Shown here piece by piece: positions 53,207-63,216 of a stretch of DNA of 64,000 nucleotides. This DNA is from Bacteroidales bacterium (GTDB lineage: Bacteria > Bacteroidota > Bacteroidia > Bacteroidales > UBA932). A program made the position numbers and the translations under genes. The DNA lies in contig JAGDBO010000012.1 in assembly GCA_017959005.1 (NCBI GenBank), positions 62,001 to 126,000 of the forward strand, read 5' to 3'. The notes beneath the pieces were generated by a model. That model was not told where the DNA came from and ran no database searches. It was given only the letters and a program-made list of their open reading frames with translations. Within the stretch, counting starts at the first letter, position 1. Each line of letters begins with the position of its first letter.

Positions 53207-55135
53207 CTATTCAAATAGTTTTTTCAGATCTACGCTTTGAGTAAGATCCGTCTGTTGTCTAAGCGTTATAAGTGTCTTACGGTCAGAGAGCTTCAGCAAT
53301 CTGGCCTTCTCCGGAGGGATTCTCTTTAATACGTTACCCACATCAAGTTTGCCGTTACCGTTCTTATCTTCAGTTATCCTGAAGGAGTAGTTGCCGGCAT
53401 TCAGATATGGAAACTTATACTCTCCGTCCCTGGTAACTATATACTTAAGATAGGTTTTATCTCTCTTCTCGTTCACAAGTTCCACTATGTATCTTTTACC
53501 CTTTGTGTTGTTTATCTGAAGGGTAATGGAACTGAGGTTGTCATCATTAGGGAGGGAGAAGTTCCTGCGCAGCGAGTCATTGGTAAAGCCGTTCACGTCT
53601 TTGAAAATGCCTGCCGGAATTCTTACAACGTAATCATTTCCAACCTTGTACGGTTCATCTGCATAGATGGTGTAACGCAGTATGTTGGTGGAATCCTTAA
53701 CGGCGTGGAATTTAAAGTTGGAGACAACCTTTCTCGGAGTGGCGGTTGTAAAGAAGAGAGAGTCAAAGTTGGCCTTAATCAGAGGGGTAGGGAAGGTGAG
53801 TTCAATTCCCATATTCTCAACGTTTTTGGCATCCAGAGTAAGGGTAAATTTGAGCAGATCCTCTCTCTCTTTAGGCTGTTTTACCTCATCCTTCTCCTTC
53901 TCTTCATTCTTATTGTTCTTATAAGGGTTGTTCTTGGTGCTCTTACCGGCACTGCTCAGATTCTGAACGTATGCATTGGTAAGGCCGGTGTTGTTCTCAT
54001 CACCCTTTTTGTTTCCCTTTATCTTGCTCTTATCAAAAGGTTTAACCAGTTTTATACTCCTGCTCTCCGGCACGAGTTTTCCGGTGGAATCTGTCTTTTG
54101 GTAGCAGAGACGCATAAAGAGGGTATCCGGAACGCTCTTCCTCTCGTTAATCCAGAATGAGAGTGAATCACCCTCTGCGTTGAACTGGCGGATAATCTTA
54201 TCCGAGTAAACGCCCTTAATCAAGAAGGTGTCTATCTGAGGGTTAGCGGCGTTGAACTTAAGGAAGCACTCCCTCTCGGAGACTCTTCCGGAGTTTGTAA
54301 GGTACTGTCTGTCCGGCCTCTCCTTGAATATGTATATATCCGTCTGGGAAGGTCTGCTGAGGCAGGCAACGGTATCTTTCATATCCATCATCTTAGTCTG
54401 AAGCAGCCCCTTTTTCTCCGCGATGGTAGGGGTAATCAAGGTATCACAGAAACCGCCGAACTCAACACCTTTGTCATAGAGGTAGTTATTGTTCTTATCC
54501 TCTACTGCGTATATTGTATAAGGAACTCCCTTTAAGGCTCTTACGCAGAAGTATCCCCACTCGTCCGTCTTGGATACCGCATCCGGCAGATCCAAAACTA
54601 CAGAGGAGTCTCTTGGGTTTTGATAGAGAGAAATGAGAACTCCCTTCTTAGGAAGCAGAGTCTGGTAATCCATTACGGTTCCGCTGATTAGCAGGGAATC
54701 TTTGCTGCTTCCGGTGGAGAAGGTATAGACGTAGTTGTTGAAAGGATTGCCCTCGTTAACATCAGATATAGACTCTCCAAAGTAGATGGAGTAGGTTCTG
54801 TCTCTCTTCAGCGTATCGTTGAAAGTTATAACAACACTCTTCTTCTTGATCTTTGCGGTAGGCCTCTTAATCATTGGAGGTGAGACCACTATCTCTGTTG
54901 CCTGGTTCTTGAGCTGAACATATTCGTTAAAGTTCAGATATATCTTTCCCTTCTGGGTAGGGAAGTTGGTTCTGACAGAATCAGGTACGGTTGAGACAAT
55001 TACAGGCGGTATGGTATCTTTGGGACCGCCCTGCGGACCCTTGGAGGTGTTGGCACAGCTCTGTGAGTAGGAGATGTAAAAGCCTGCTGCACAGAGTAGA
55101 GCAACTGCTCTAAGTATGTTTGTTAACTTCTTCAT
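53207..55135 (-). CDS. Ig-like domain lipoprotein (Big_5-like)
   Basis: A 642-residue predicted lipoprotein (lipobox YSQSC near residue 27). The N-terminus holds a bacterial Ig-like (Big_5) domain (TIPPVIVSTVPDSV to VYTFSTG), followed by a carboxypeptidase-regulatory-like sandwich, a charged Asn/Lys/Glu linker (about 400-430) and C-terminal beta domains. Such proteins are common in Bacteroidota, usually without known function. The ATG at 55135 is preferred; the GTG at 55141 overlaps the rel stop. It is probably anchored at the outer membrane next to its barrel neighbour. Confidence 0.8.
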   Translation of the reverse strand: MKKLTNILRAVALLCAAGFYISYSQSCANTSKGPQGGPKDTIPPVIVSTVPDSVRTNFPTQKGKIYLNFNEYVQLKNQATEIVVSPPMIKRPTAKIKKKSVVITFNDTLKRDRTYSIYFGESISDVNEGNPFNNYVYTFSTGSSKDSLLISGTVMDYQTLLPKKGVLISLYQNPRDSSVVLDLPDAVSKTDEWGYFCVRALKGVPYTIYAVEDKNNNYLYDKGVEFGGFCDTLITPTIAEKKGLLQTKMMDMKDTVACLSRPSQTDIYIFKERPDRQYLTNSGRVSERECFLKFNAANPQIDTFLIKGVYSDKIIRQFNAEGDSLSFWINERKSVPDTLFMRLCYQKTDSTGKLVPESRSIKLVKPFDKSKIKGNKKGDENNTGLTNAYVQNLSSAGKSTKNNPYKNNKNEEKEKDEVKQPKEREDLLKFTLTLDAKNVENMGIELTFPTPLIKANFDSLFFTTATPRKVVSNFKFHAVKDSTNILRYTIYADEPYKVGNDYVVRIPAGIFKDVNGFTNDSLRRNFSLPNDDNLSSITLQINNTKGKRYIVELVNEKRDKTYLKYIVTRDGEYKFPYLNAGNYSFRITEDKNGNGKLDVGNVLKRIPPEKARLLKLSDRKTLITLRQQTDLTQSVDLKKLFE

Positions 55136-55137
55136 AA

Positions 55138-57414
55138 TCACTCTTCATCTTTAAAGTCCACTCTCTTTGCGGACTCAATTCCCTTCATAGTACCAATGGT
55201 CTTGATAATCTCCTCCAGGTCATTGGTATCATGTACGTAAAGGTCTATGTATCCGTAAAATACACCATCGTGAGTCTCAAAGAAGAGCTTGCGTATATTT
55301 ACGGAGAGCTTAAGGGTTATATACTTGGTAATCTCGTTTACAATGCCCAGGCGGTCTATTCCCTTGAGTTCTATTCTGGCAAGGAAGGAGAGGATGGTAT
55401 GCTTTGTCCACTTTGCGTTGATGATTTTTCCTCCCTCGCTTGAGGCCAGAGCCATTGCCACAGGGCAGACCTTCTTGTGAATTACAACCTCTCCGTTATC
55501 ATCCAAAAAGCCAATGATAGGGTCTCCCGGAATAGGGTTGCAGCAATCTGCGGTCTTGTATGTAAGTGTCTTGTCCAGAGGGTTTTCCTTAAGGAGGTAA
55601 TCCTTGTGGCGGTCTATCTTCTGAGCCTTGCTTTCATCTGTTGCCTCAGTCTCATCCTCCTTCTCCTTGGATGAAGAGAAGGTGAGGTTCCAATACTTGA
55701 CAAGCTTGTTCTCCTTGTTCTTTTTGAGAATCTTCTCCAGTGGAGCGAGATCTATAAGGCCGGAACCGATCTTTGAGTAGAGTTCGTCCTTGTTGCTCAC
55801 CTTAAACTCATCTATCAGTTTTTTCAGAACCCTTATATGGAGCTTAACGCCAAGGTCATCCAGAGCCTTCTCCAGCTTCTCCTGTCCTCTCTTAATAGAG
55901 TCTTTCACCTCACCTTTAAGGGAATCCAATATGATGTTTCTGGCCTTGGTGGTCTTTACAAACTTAAGCCACTCACGCTGAGGCTTTTGAGAGTCTGCGG
56001 TAATAATCTCCACCATATCTCCGTTACGGAGCTGGTAGGAAAGTGGCACAAGCTTCAGATTAACTTTGGCTGCAATTGCCTGATTTCCAATCTCAGAGTG
56101 AATGTAGTATGCAAAGTCCAGAGCGGTGGCTCCCTTCTCCAGACGCTTGGATTCTCCGGCAGGGGTGAATACGTATATCTCCTTGGAGAGCAGGCCGGTA
56201 TGGAACTTGTCCAGAAACTCAAGAGCGTTAACGTCCGGGCTCTCAAGCACTTCCCTTACCATATTGAGCCAATCGTCCATATCTCTCTCCGGATTGGCAA
56301 TCTTTCCCCCCTTGTAGTTCCAGTGGGCGGCAACTCCTTTCTCCGCAATGGCGTTCATCCTGACGGTTCTTATCTGCACCTCAACCCAGCCTCCCTGAGG
56401 GTTCATAAGGGTGCAGTGCAGAGCTTCGTATCCGTTTGATTTTGGAGTACTTACCCAATCGCGAATGCGGTCCGTATTGGAGAGGTAATCCTCAGAGATA
56501 AGGGAGTAGATATCCCAACACTGCTTTCTCTCCGAGCTGCCCTTCTTTGGTGTGAAGATGATTCTTACGGCAAAGAGGTCATAGATTTCCTCAAAAGGAA
56601 TACCCTTTGTCTGCATCTTGTTCCAGATGGAGTAAGGGGTCTTTATTCTCTTGGTAATGGTGAACTTATAGTGCGCCTCCTCCAGCAGTTTGGAGATAGG
56701 TTCAATAAAGTTGTCTATTATAACTCCCTTTGTCTGAGTATATTCTGCAATCTTGGCGCAGATCTGGGCGTACTGGTCCGGCTGACGGAACTTGAGCCAG
56801 ATGTTCTCCATCTCAGACTTAATGCTGTAGAGTCCCAGGCGGTGGGCCAGAGGGATGAAGATATACATTGTCTCACTGAGAATCTTATCCTGTTTCCTCT
56901 CAGGCATAGACTCTATAGTACGCAGATTATGAAGGCGGTCCGCCAGTTTGATCAGAATTACTCTAACGTCATCATTCAGCGTCAGAAGTATCCTCTTGAA
57001 GTTCTCAGCCTGAAGCGTAGTCTGCTCCTTTCCCCCCTCCATCTTGGTATCCATTGCAGACTTGATCTTTGTAAGACCGTCTACCAGAGAGGCTATCTTG
57101 CTGCCAAATAGTCTCTCAACATCCTCCGTGGTGTACTCCGTATCCTCCACCACATCATGGAGCAGTGCTGTCACGATGGATTTATAGCCCAATCCGATCT
57201 CCTGCACTACAATCTTTGCAACTGCAATAGGATGAATGATATATGGCTCACCGGAACGGCGGCGGACACCCTTGTGGGCTTCGTTTGCAAATTCAAAGGC
57301 CTTTATAACCCCCTCATACTCCTCCTGAGAGGCGCACCTTTTGAGCGCAGCCAGGCGAAGAGATTCGAATTCCCTCTGAATCAGTTCGTTATCTTCTTTA
57401 GTAAATTCACTCAT
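55138..57414 (-). CDS. rel: Bifunctional (p)ppGpp synthetase/hydrolase
   Basis: A 758-residue Rel/SpoT protein controlling the stringent response. The HD hydrolase domain is intact (His61 in PYIIHPIAV; His86-Asp87 in ALLHDVVEDT). The synthetase domain shows EEIYDLFAVRII, GYEALHCT and VEVQIRT. A TGS domain (IYVFTPAGESKRLEKGATALDFA) and a C-terminal ACT domain follow. It is therefore likely to both make and break (p)ppGpp. The gene is followed after 2 bases by the Ig-like lipoprotein. Confidence 0.96.
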   Translation of the reverse strand: MSEFTKEDNELIQREFESLRLAALKRCASQEEYEGVIKAFEFANEAHKGVRRRSGEPYIIHPIAVAKIVVQEIGLGYKSIVTALLHDVVEDTEYTTEDVERLFGSKIASLVDGLTKIKSAMDTKMEGGKEQTTLQAENFKRILLTLNDDVRVILIKLADRLHNLRTIESMPERKQDKILSETMYIFIPLAHRLGLYSIKSEMENIWLKFRQPDQYAQICAKIAEYTQTKGVIIDNFIEPISKLLEEAHYKFTITKRIKTPYSIWNKMQTKGIPFEEIYDLFAVRIIFTPKKGSSERKQCWDIYSLISEDYLSNTDRIRDWVSTPKSNGYEALHCTLMNPQGGWVEVQIRTVRMNAIAEKGVAAHWNYKGGKIANPERDMDDWLNMVREVLESPDVNALEFLDKFHTGLLSKEIYVFTPAGESKRLEKGATALDFAYYIHSEIGNQAIAAKVNLKLVPLSYQLRNGDMVEIITADSQKPQREWLKFVKTTKARNIILDSLKGEVKDSIKRGQEKLEKALDDLGVKLHIRVLKKLIDEFKVSNKDELYSKIGSGLIDLAPLEKILKKNKENKLVKYWNLTFSSSKEKEDETEATDESKAQKIDRHKDYLLKENPLDKTLTYKTADCCNPIPGDPIIGFLDDNGEVVIHKKVCPVAMALASSEGGKIINAKWTKHTILSFLARIELKGIDRLGIVNEITKYITLKLSVNIRKLFFETHDGVFYGYIDLYVHDTNDLEEIIKTIGTMKGIESAKRVDFKDEE

Positions 57415-57425
57415 CCTTTTAAGGT

Positions 57426-58835
57426 TTAAAGTCTAATATCTCTTTTACCCTCCATCACCTCTTTGAGCTTCAAAGATATCTTATCTTTCCATTGGCTCTC
57501 CTCCATCTTTGCCATTTCCCTCTCGATAAGTTTATATCCCTCCTCTTTAGTCTCCTCTGAGGCGTAGTCCTCCAAATATTCAGCAAGTGTAAGCAGAGCG
57601 TTAGGGGTGCAGAACTTCTTAATGAAGCCTGGTATTGCAAACTCCATAAAGTGCTCTCCGGTTCTTCCGGCTCTGTAGCAGGAGGTGCAGAAACTAGGTA
57701 TAAAGTCCTCACTCATAAGCCATTTTACGGCCTCATCCAAACCTCTGGTATCTCCAACTTTAAACTGTTCACGCTCCAGACTCTGCTTTGCCTCTTTTGA
57801 AACATAGCCGCCAATCTCCAGTTTGGTGCCCGCATCAATCTGAGAGACACCAAAATGGATAACATCTTTCCTGATCTCCGGAGCCTCTCTTGCGGTCATA
57901 ATCATTCCGGTGTAAGGAACTGCAAGACGCAGTATGGCAACCAGTCTCTTAAACTCCTCATCCTTAGTGCGGTATGGGAACTCCAGGTTTACATCCGTAG
58001 CCGGCTGGATTCTTGGGAAACTTATGGTGTGAGGTCCCACTCCAAACTTCTCCTTAAGGTGGATGGCGTGGCTTACAAGTCCCATAACCTCAAACCGCCA
58101 GTCATAAAGTCCTATGAGTGCGCCAATTCCAAGGTCATCTATTCCCGCCTCAAAGGCTCTGTCCAAGCCGTCCAGCCTCCACATATAGTTACCCTTAATG
58201 GTATCTTTGGGGTGATACTGAGCGTAGGTGCCCTTATGGTAGGTCTCCTGGAATATCTGGTATGTTCCTATGCCCTCGTTTTTAATTGTCTTATAGCCTT
58301 TTACATCCAGAGGAGCGGCATTTATGTTCACCCTCCTTATAGCTCCGTTTTTGGAGTGGACACTATAAACTGTCTTTACGCAATCTGCAATAAACTCAGG
58401 GGTGTAGATAGGGGACTCTCCGAATACCAGAATAAGCCTCTTCTGTCCGCTGTCCTGCAAAGAGGTGACCTCCGCAATGAGCTCCTCCTTTGTAAGTGTC
58501 TTTCTTACAGTGTTATGGGAACTCTTTCTGAAGCCGCAGTAGGCGCAGTTGTTTACGCAGTAGTTGCCTATGTAGAGGGGTGCAAAGAGAACAATCCTGT
58601 TTCCGTAAATCTCTCTCTTCAGTTCTCTTGCAGCGTTGTATAACTCCTCCAGTCCCTCCTCGGACTTAATGGCCAGCAGGGCTGCCGTATCCTCAAGGGT
58701 AAGCGGATTCTTGGAGAGGGATTTTGCAAATATCTCCCTGTAGTGGACTTTGTCCTCTACACTCTTGGAAATGAGGTTGTTAATCTTATCATCATTGATA
58801 AAATCCACAGCCCCTTTGCTAAGAGTCCAATCCAT
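57426..58835 (-). CDS. hydG: [FeFe]-hydrogenase maturase HydG
   Basis: Radical SAM tyrosine lyase (469 residues) that makes the CO and CN ligands of the hydrogenase H-cluster. The radical SAM motif is NYCVNNCAYCGF, and the HydG-specific C-terminal CxxC-x22-C motif is visible from CTSCYRAGRTGEHF to IKKFC; the latter separates it from ThiH. The start at 58835 is preceded by AAAGGA; an in-frame ATG at 58856 overlaps the YihY stop as ATGA and is also possible. The longer frame to 59195 is an artefact. Its target is HydA at 13341-15104. Confidence 0.93.
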   Translation of the reverse strand: MDWTLSKGAVDFINDDKINNLISKSVEDKVHYREIFAKSLSKNPLTLEDTAALLAIKSEEGLEELYNAARELKREIYGNRIVLFAPLYIGNYCVNNCAYCGFRKSSHNTVRKTLTKEELIAEVTSLQDSGQKRLILVFGESPIYTPEFIADCVKTVYSVHSKNGAIRRVNINAAPLDVKGYKTIKNEGIGTYQIFQETYHKGTYAQYHPKDTIKGNYMWRLDGLDRAFEAGIDDLGIGALIGLYDWRFEVMGLVSHAIHLKEKFGVGPHTISFPRIQPATDVNLEFPYRTKDEEFKRLVAILRLAVPYTGMIMTAREAPEIRKDVIHFGVSQIDAGTKLEIGGYVSKEAKQSLEREQFKVGDTRGLDEAVKWLMSEDFIPSFCTSCYRAGRTGEHFMEFAIPGFIKKFCTPNALLTLAEYLEDYASEETKEEGYKLIEREMAKMEESQWKDKISLKLKEVMEGKRDIRL

Positions 58836-58852
58836 ATTTATTCCTTTATCTA

Positions 58853-59887
58853 TCATGCTTTCAATTTTAATCTTTCTTCCTTCTCTTTTTTCTTTCTGTC
58901 CATATGTGCCTTCAGACTCTGGAACGAGTGGGTCATCTCTGCCCCAATCAGTATCATCATCCAGCTGAGGTTCAGCCAGATAAGGAACAATGGGAAGGCT
59001 GCAACCGCTCCGTAAATTCTGTTCAGTCTGGAGACCATAACCTGGGTTCCCGTATAGAGGAACTGCAGCAGAACAAAGGCGAATGCGGCAACAATTGAGG
59101 CCCTGAAGGCGTGCCTCCACTCCACCTTGGTGTTTGGTATGTACTTGTTCATCATTGTAAGACATACAACGCAGATCAAGTAATACAAGAGCCATTGGAC
59201 GGCACCTGCAATATGCACTCCTCCAAGCATTTTAACACTGTACTGGCCTATGCTGTTTGTGGTAAAGACACCCAGCGAGAGGAAGAGCAGAAGCAAAAAC
59301 GGACTCACCAGAATAAACCCCGTACAATAGGCAACTCTTTTGCCCATGGATCTTCTCTTGCTGATTCTCCAAATTGCGTTAAAATGCCTCTCTATGTTGA
59401 AAATAAGCCATACTACAGACCAGAAGAATACGAATGCACTCACCATTCCGAATGTGCTCTCCTTTCCGGTACTTATTATGTTGTTGGCAAAACCCAATGC
59501 CTTCTCAATTATCTGCTCGTTCCCCTCAAAAGTGCGGTAAATGACAGATTCAAAGTAGTTTTCCAAGCCCACACCGTCCACTATGAAGAAGATAAGGGCA
59601 AGGAAAGGAATTATGGCAAAGGTGGTGAAGAAGGTAAGGGATATGGAGTAGAGGCCAAGTTTGTTGTCTCTGGAGTTATGAACAAGTTCCAACACTCTCA
59701 GAAGTCCGTTGGCCACTAACTTTCTTGGGCCCTTAAGAGTCTCAAAATCAACTGTCCAGATATCGTCCCTAAGAAACTTTATGCATATCTGATAGAGTTC
59801 CTTAACGGAGTCAATCCAACTGTTGACCTCGCTCCTAATGCCTTTTGAAAAGCCCTTTACACCGTGTTCACCTACCTCGTTACTCAT
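58853..59887 (-). CDS. YihY/UPF0761 family inner-membrane protein
   Basis: A 344-residue membrane protein with about six spans, of the YihY (BrkB/formerly RNase BN) family. Recognisable segments are GLYSISLTFFTTFAIIPFLA, WSVVWLIFNIERHFNAIW and RLNRIYGAVAAFPLFLIWLN. Both termini are charged and probably cytoplasmic. The function of the family is not settled; transport has been suggested. It overlaps the flavodiiron gene by 8 bases. Confidence 0.9.
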   Translation of the reverse strand: MSNEVGEHGVKGFSKGIRSEVNSWIDSVKELYQICIKFLRDDIWTVDFETLKGPRKLVANGLLRVLELVHNSRDNKLGLYSISLTFFTTFAIIPFLALIFFIVDGVGLENYFESVIYRTFEGNEQIIEKALGFANNIISTGKESTFGMVSAFVFFWSVVWLIFNIERHFNAIWRISKRRSMGKRVAYCTGFILVSPFLLLLFLSLGVFTTNSIGQYSVKMLGGVHIAGAVQWLLYYLICVVCLTMMNKYIPNTKVEWRHAFRASIVAAFAFVLLQFLYTGTQVMVSRLNRIYGAVAAFPLFLIWLNLSWMMILIGAEMTHSFQSLKAHMDRKKKEKEERLKLKA

Positions 59888-61076
59888 CCAATGCTTTTAC
59901 AAAACTCTCTGCAAAGAGGTTGAGATTCTCTTCAACTTTCTCTGCGGTAGGCGCTCCAAACGCCTCAACAGTAGGGGATACCAGGTTCAGTTTTGCCTCC
60001 TCCGCAAACTTTGCAAGTGCCTTTGCACCGGCGCCGTTCCAGCCGCTGGTTCCGAATATTCCCATCACCTTACCCTTAGGAGCCATAATCTTTATCTCAT
60101 TGCAGAGATGCTCCATCATAGGGTGCATGAAGGTGTTATAGGCACAGGTTCCCAGTATGAACCCTTTGTATCTCATAATATCGCTAAGGATATAGGAGGC
60201 GTTACTTCTTGATACATCGTAAGTTCTGACGTTCTTAACTCCCAACTCAGCCATCTTTGCTCCAATGGTATCCGCCAGGCGTGCGGTGTTGCCGTACATT
60301 GAGGCATAGCAGATTACAACGCCTCTCTCAGATTTTGAAGCGGCCCAGTCTGCGTAGAGTGAGATGACCTTCTGAGGATTCTCCTTCCATACAACTCCGT
60401 GAGATGGTGCAATCATCTTTACAGGGGTATCTGCCAGTTTGGTTATTGCTCTGGTTACCATCTGGTTGTACTTGGCAACAATGTTGGAGTAGTAGCGTCT
60501 CATCTCAGGCAGGAAGATCTCCTCCATATTGTAGTCAGAGTCAAAGATGCCGCCGTCCAGAGTGCCGTAACCTCCGAATGCGTCACAGGTGAAGAGTACT
60601 CCCTCCTTAACATCCAGAGTTACCATAGTTTCAGGCCAGTGTACCCAAGGAATGAAGACAAACTTAAGGGTACTCTCTCCAATCTCAACCTCCTGATTGT
60701 CAGTTACCGCCATAAATGACTCCTGAGATATGCCGTAGTACTTCTCCATAAGTTCAAAGGTCTTGGCGTTTCCAATAACCTTAACCTCCGGATATTTGGC
60801 AATAACGGAGGAGATCATTCCGGAGTGGTCCGGCTCCATGTGGTTGACTACCAAATAGTCCAGTTTCTCTCCGCCCAGTACCGTCTCAATCTTTTTGAGG
60901 AACTCACCGTCTGAGCCAAACTCTACGGTATCTATAAGGACGTTCTTTTTGTCCTTGATAATGTAGGAGTTATAGGAGACTCCGTAAGGAATAGGCCAGT
61001 TGTTTTCAAATAGGGCCGTACGTCTGTCGTTTACTCCAATATAACTGATTCTGTCACTTATTTTGCTTATTCTCAT
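59880..61076 (-). CDS. fprA: A-type flavoprotein (flavodiiron protein)
   Basis: A 398-residue flavodiiron protein: N-terminal metallo-beta-lactamase-like domain with the diiron motif H79-x-E81-x-D83-H84 (HMEPDHSG), further ligands in FIPWVHWPE and CDAFGG, and a C-terminal flavodoxin domain (VVICYASMYGNTARLAD). It reduces O2 to water and/or NO to N2O with electrons from rubredoxin or similar carriers, protecting oxygen-sensitive enzymes such as hydrogenase and KamA. It has no C-terminal rubredoxin extension. Confidence 0.94.
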   Translation of the reverse strand: MRISKISDRISYIGVNDRRTALFENNWPIPYGVSYNSYIIKDKKNVLIDTVEFGSDGEFLKKIETVLGGEKLDYLVVNHMEPDHSGMISSVIAKYPEVKVIGNAKTFELMEKYYGISQESFMAVTDNQEVEIGESTLKFVFIPWVHWPETMVTLDVKEGVLFTCDAFGGYGTLDGGIFDSDYNMEEIFLPEMRRYYSNIVAKYNQMVTRAITKLADTPVKMIAPSHGVVWKENPQKVISLYADWAASKSERGVVICYASMYGNTARLADTIGAKMAELGVKNVRTYDVSRSNASYILSDIMRYKGFILGTCAYNTFMHPMMEHLCNEIKIMAPKGKVMGIFGTSGWNGAGAKALAKFAEEAKLNLVSPTVEAFGAPTAEKVEENLNLFAESFVKALDE

Positions 61077-61103
61077 ATCTTTATGTTATTTCTATATATT
61101 CTC

Positions 61104-63137
61104 TTAAAACAAAGTATACTCTTCTCCGTTAGGATTTGCAATTTTGTAGAACTCCTCCTCTGAGATTACGGGAATTCCCAACTTCTCCGCCTTCTGCAGT
61201 TTAGAGGCTCCCGCCTTGTTTCCCGCCAGAAGATAGGTTGTGGAGGATGAGACGCTGCTGCCCACCTTACCTCCGTGGGCCTCAATGTACTGCTTCATCA
61301 AATCTCTTGATATTGAGTAGTTTCCTGTAATCATTATTGTCATTCCAGATAGGGTATCTGACAGTTTTTCCACCTCTTTCTCTTCAAACTGCAGCCCGAA
61401 TGAGCGCAGAGCCTCAACCGTCTTTATGTTTTTAGGCTCCTTAAAGAACTCCACAATTGACTGGGCCAGAGCCTCTCCCACATCCTGAGTCTCAATAAGT
61501 TGCTCCGCCGTAGCCTGTGAAAGGGCATCTACGCTCTTGTATTCTGCAGCCAGCGTCTTGGCGGAAACTTCTCCTATATGCTTAATTCCCAGAGCGTAAA
61601 GCACTCTTCCGAACGGTACCTTTTTGGACTCCTCCAGTGAGGCGCGGAAGTTCTCCACGCTGCGTCCCTTCCATTTCTCCAGACTCAACAGTTGCAAATC
61701 ATCCAGAGAGTAAAGATCCTCCAGATTCTTTATGAATCCGCGTTCGCACAACTGGTGAATTGCAACCTCTCCAACGTTGATATTCATTGCCTTACGTGAG
61801 GCAAAGTGGAGGAACTTGCCCTCAATCTGAGGCGGGCAGACCTCGCTGTTCGGGCAGAAAAACTTTGCCTGCTGAGGGTCTCTGACAAGCGGAGTTGAGC
61901 AGGCCGGGCAGAGGGTAGGGAATTGCTCTTTCTCTGATGAAGGCTCTCTCTTTGAGAGTTCTACACGGGTAATCTTTGGAATGATTTCTCCGCCCTTTTC
62001 CACATAGACGTAATCTCCCACTCTGATATCCAGAATCTCCATCTGGTCTGCATTGTGGAGGGTGGCTCTCTTAACTACCGTGCCACTCAGCTGGACAGGT
62101 TCCAGGTTGGCAACCGGTGTTACTGCACCACTTCTTCCTACCTGATAATCAATGGAAAGCACCTTGCTGAGCGCCTCCTCCGGCTTAAACTTATAGGCTA
62201 CAGCCCATCTTGGGGTCTTGGAGGTAAAGCCCAGCAGTTTCTGAATAGAGTACTGGTCTACCTTAACCACCATTCCGTCAGTAGGGAACGGGAGACTCTT
62301 TCTCTTCTCATCCCAGCCCTCGATATAATTTATAACCTCCTCAATATCATTGCACTGTTTAGAGTATTCAGATATAGGGAGCCCCCATGCTGACGCCTCT
62401 TTCAGTGACTGGCTGTGCAGAGGAGTTTTGTAATCTTCTGATGCAATCAGATGGTAGAGCACGCACTGCAGCCCTCTTGAGGCTACCTGGCTGCTGGAGA
62501 GCATCTTAAGAGAGCCCGCCGCAGCGTTTCTCGGGTTGGCGAAGGGCTGCTCTTCGTTCAGAATCTTGTCATAGTTGAGGCGGTCAAAGGCCTCAAACGG
62601 CATATAGACCTCTCCTCTTATCTCAAATTCAGCGGGATAGCCGCTGCCCTTCAGAGAAAGGGGTATACTCTTGATTGTCTTTATGTTACGGGTGACATCA
62701 TCTCCCTTCTCTCCGTCTCCGCGGGTTAGTGCTCTTACCAATTTCCCATCGCGATATAAAAGATTTATGCCTGTTCCGTCAAATTTCAGCTCACAGTTGT
62801 AGGTGAAAGGGAGGGTGACGCTCTTCTTTACCCTTGCGTCAAACTCTCTGAGTTCCTGTATGTTGTAGGTATTGGCAAGGGAGAGCATAGGGTGGAGGTG
62901 TTTCTCCTGTTTGAAAGGGGAGGAGTCTGTCTCCAAATCACTTCCCACATGTTTTGTAGGGGAGTTCTCCAGGGCGTACTGAGGGTAGAGTTTCTCCAGG
63001 GAGGCGAGTTCTTTTAGCAGAAGGTCAAACTCGTAGTCTGAGATGGTGGGGGAATTCTCCACGTAATACCTCCTGTTGTGGCTCTCAATCTCCTTTGTAA
63101 GGGCTTCTATCCTATGTTTTGCCTCTAAAGAATCCAT
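61104..63137 (-). CDS. ligA: NAD+-dependent DNA ligase
   Basis: DNA ligase A of 677 residues. Adenylation motif KxDG at Lys118 (CELKFDGTG), the OB-fold region, a four-cysteine zinc motif (CPACSTPL; FCPNSEVCP), helix-hairpin-helix repeats and a C-terminal BRCT domain (about 605-677, SGMTIMITGNYS) are all present. The ATG at 63137 gives the standard N-terminus; the frame extends ten residues further without family support. It appears to be the first gene of a long minus-strand operon that ends with ispG. Confidence 0.96.
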   Translation of the reverse strand: MDSLEAKHRIEALTKEIESHNRRYYVENSPTISDYEFDLLLKELASLEKLYPQYALENSPTKHVGSDLETDSSPFKQEKHLHPMLSLANTYNIQELREFDARVKKSVTLPFTYNCELKFDGTGINLLYRDGKLVRALTRGDGEKGDDVTRNIKTIKSIPLSLKGSGYPAEFEIRGEVYMPFEAFDRLNYDKILNEEQPFANPRNAAAGSLKMLSSSQVASRGLQCVLYHLIASEDYKTPLHSQSLKEASAWGLPISEYSKQCNDIEEVINYIEGWDEKRKSLPFPTDGMVVKVDQYSIQKLLGFTSKTPRWAVAYKFKPEEALSKVLSIDYQVGRSGAVTPVANLEPVQLSGTVVKRATLHNADQMEILDIRVGDYVYVEKGGEIIPKITRVELSKREPSSEKEQFPTLCPACSTPLVRDPQQAKFFCPNSEVCPPQIEGKFLHFASRKAMNINVGEVAIHQLCERGFIKNLEDLYSLDDLQLLSLEKWKGRSVENFRASLEESKKVPFGRVLYALGIKHIGEVSAKTLAAEYKSVDALSQATAEQLIETQDVGEALAQSIVEFFKEPKNIKTVEALRSFGLQFEEKEVEKLSDTLSGMTIMITGNYSISRDLMKQYIEAHGGKVGSSVSSSTTYLLAGNKAGASKLQKAEKLGIPVISEEEFYKIANPNGEEYTLF

Positions 63138-63154
63138 ACAAAAAATACAAAGCC

Positions 63155-63162
63155 CAAATTTA
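63155..63162 (-). promoter_or_regulatory. Promoter -7 element for ligA
   Basis: TAAATTTG on the minus strand matches TAnnTTTG and ends 18 bases before the ligA ATG. A -33 element was not evident. It would drive the ligA-to-ispG operon. Confidence 0.5.
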
Positions 63163-63184
63163 ACCATTATTTTAATAAAAAGAG

Positions 63185-63192
63185 TACCTTTG
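63185..63192 (+). promoter_or_regulatory. Promoter -7 element for the phosphofructokinase gene
   Basis: TACCTTTG matches TAnnTTTG and lies 24 bases before the ATG at 63217, on the strand opposite to the ligA promoter. The two starts are divergent. Confidence 0.6.
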
Positions 63193-63216
63193 CCCCCGTT
63201 TTAGAGATATTGAATT

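Noticed and set aside
57426..58835. Call as thiazole synthase ThiH
   Set aside because: The C-terminal CxxC-x22-C cluster motif is specific for HydG, and a hydrogenase is encoded in the same window.
58857..59195. Upstream extension of the hydG frame
   Set aside because: It lies antisense-free but out of frame inside the YihY gene on the same strand and has no HydG similarity.
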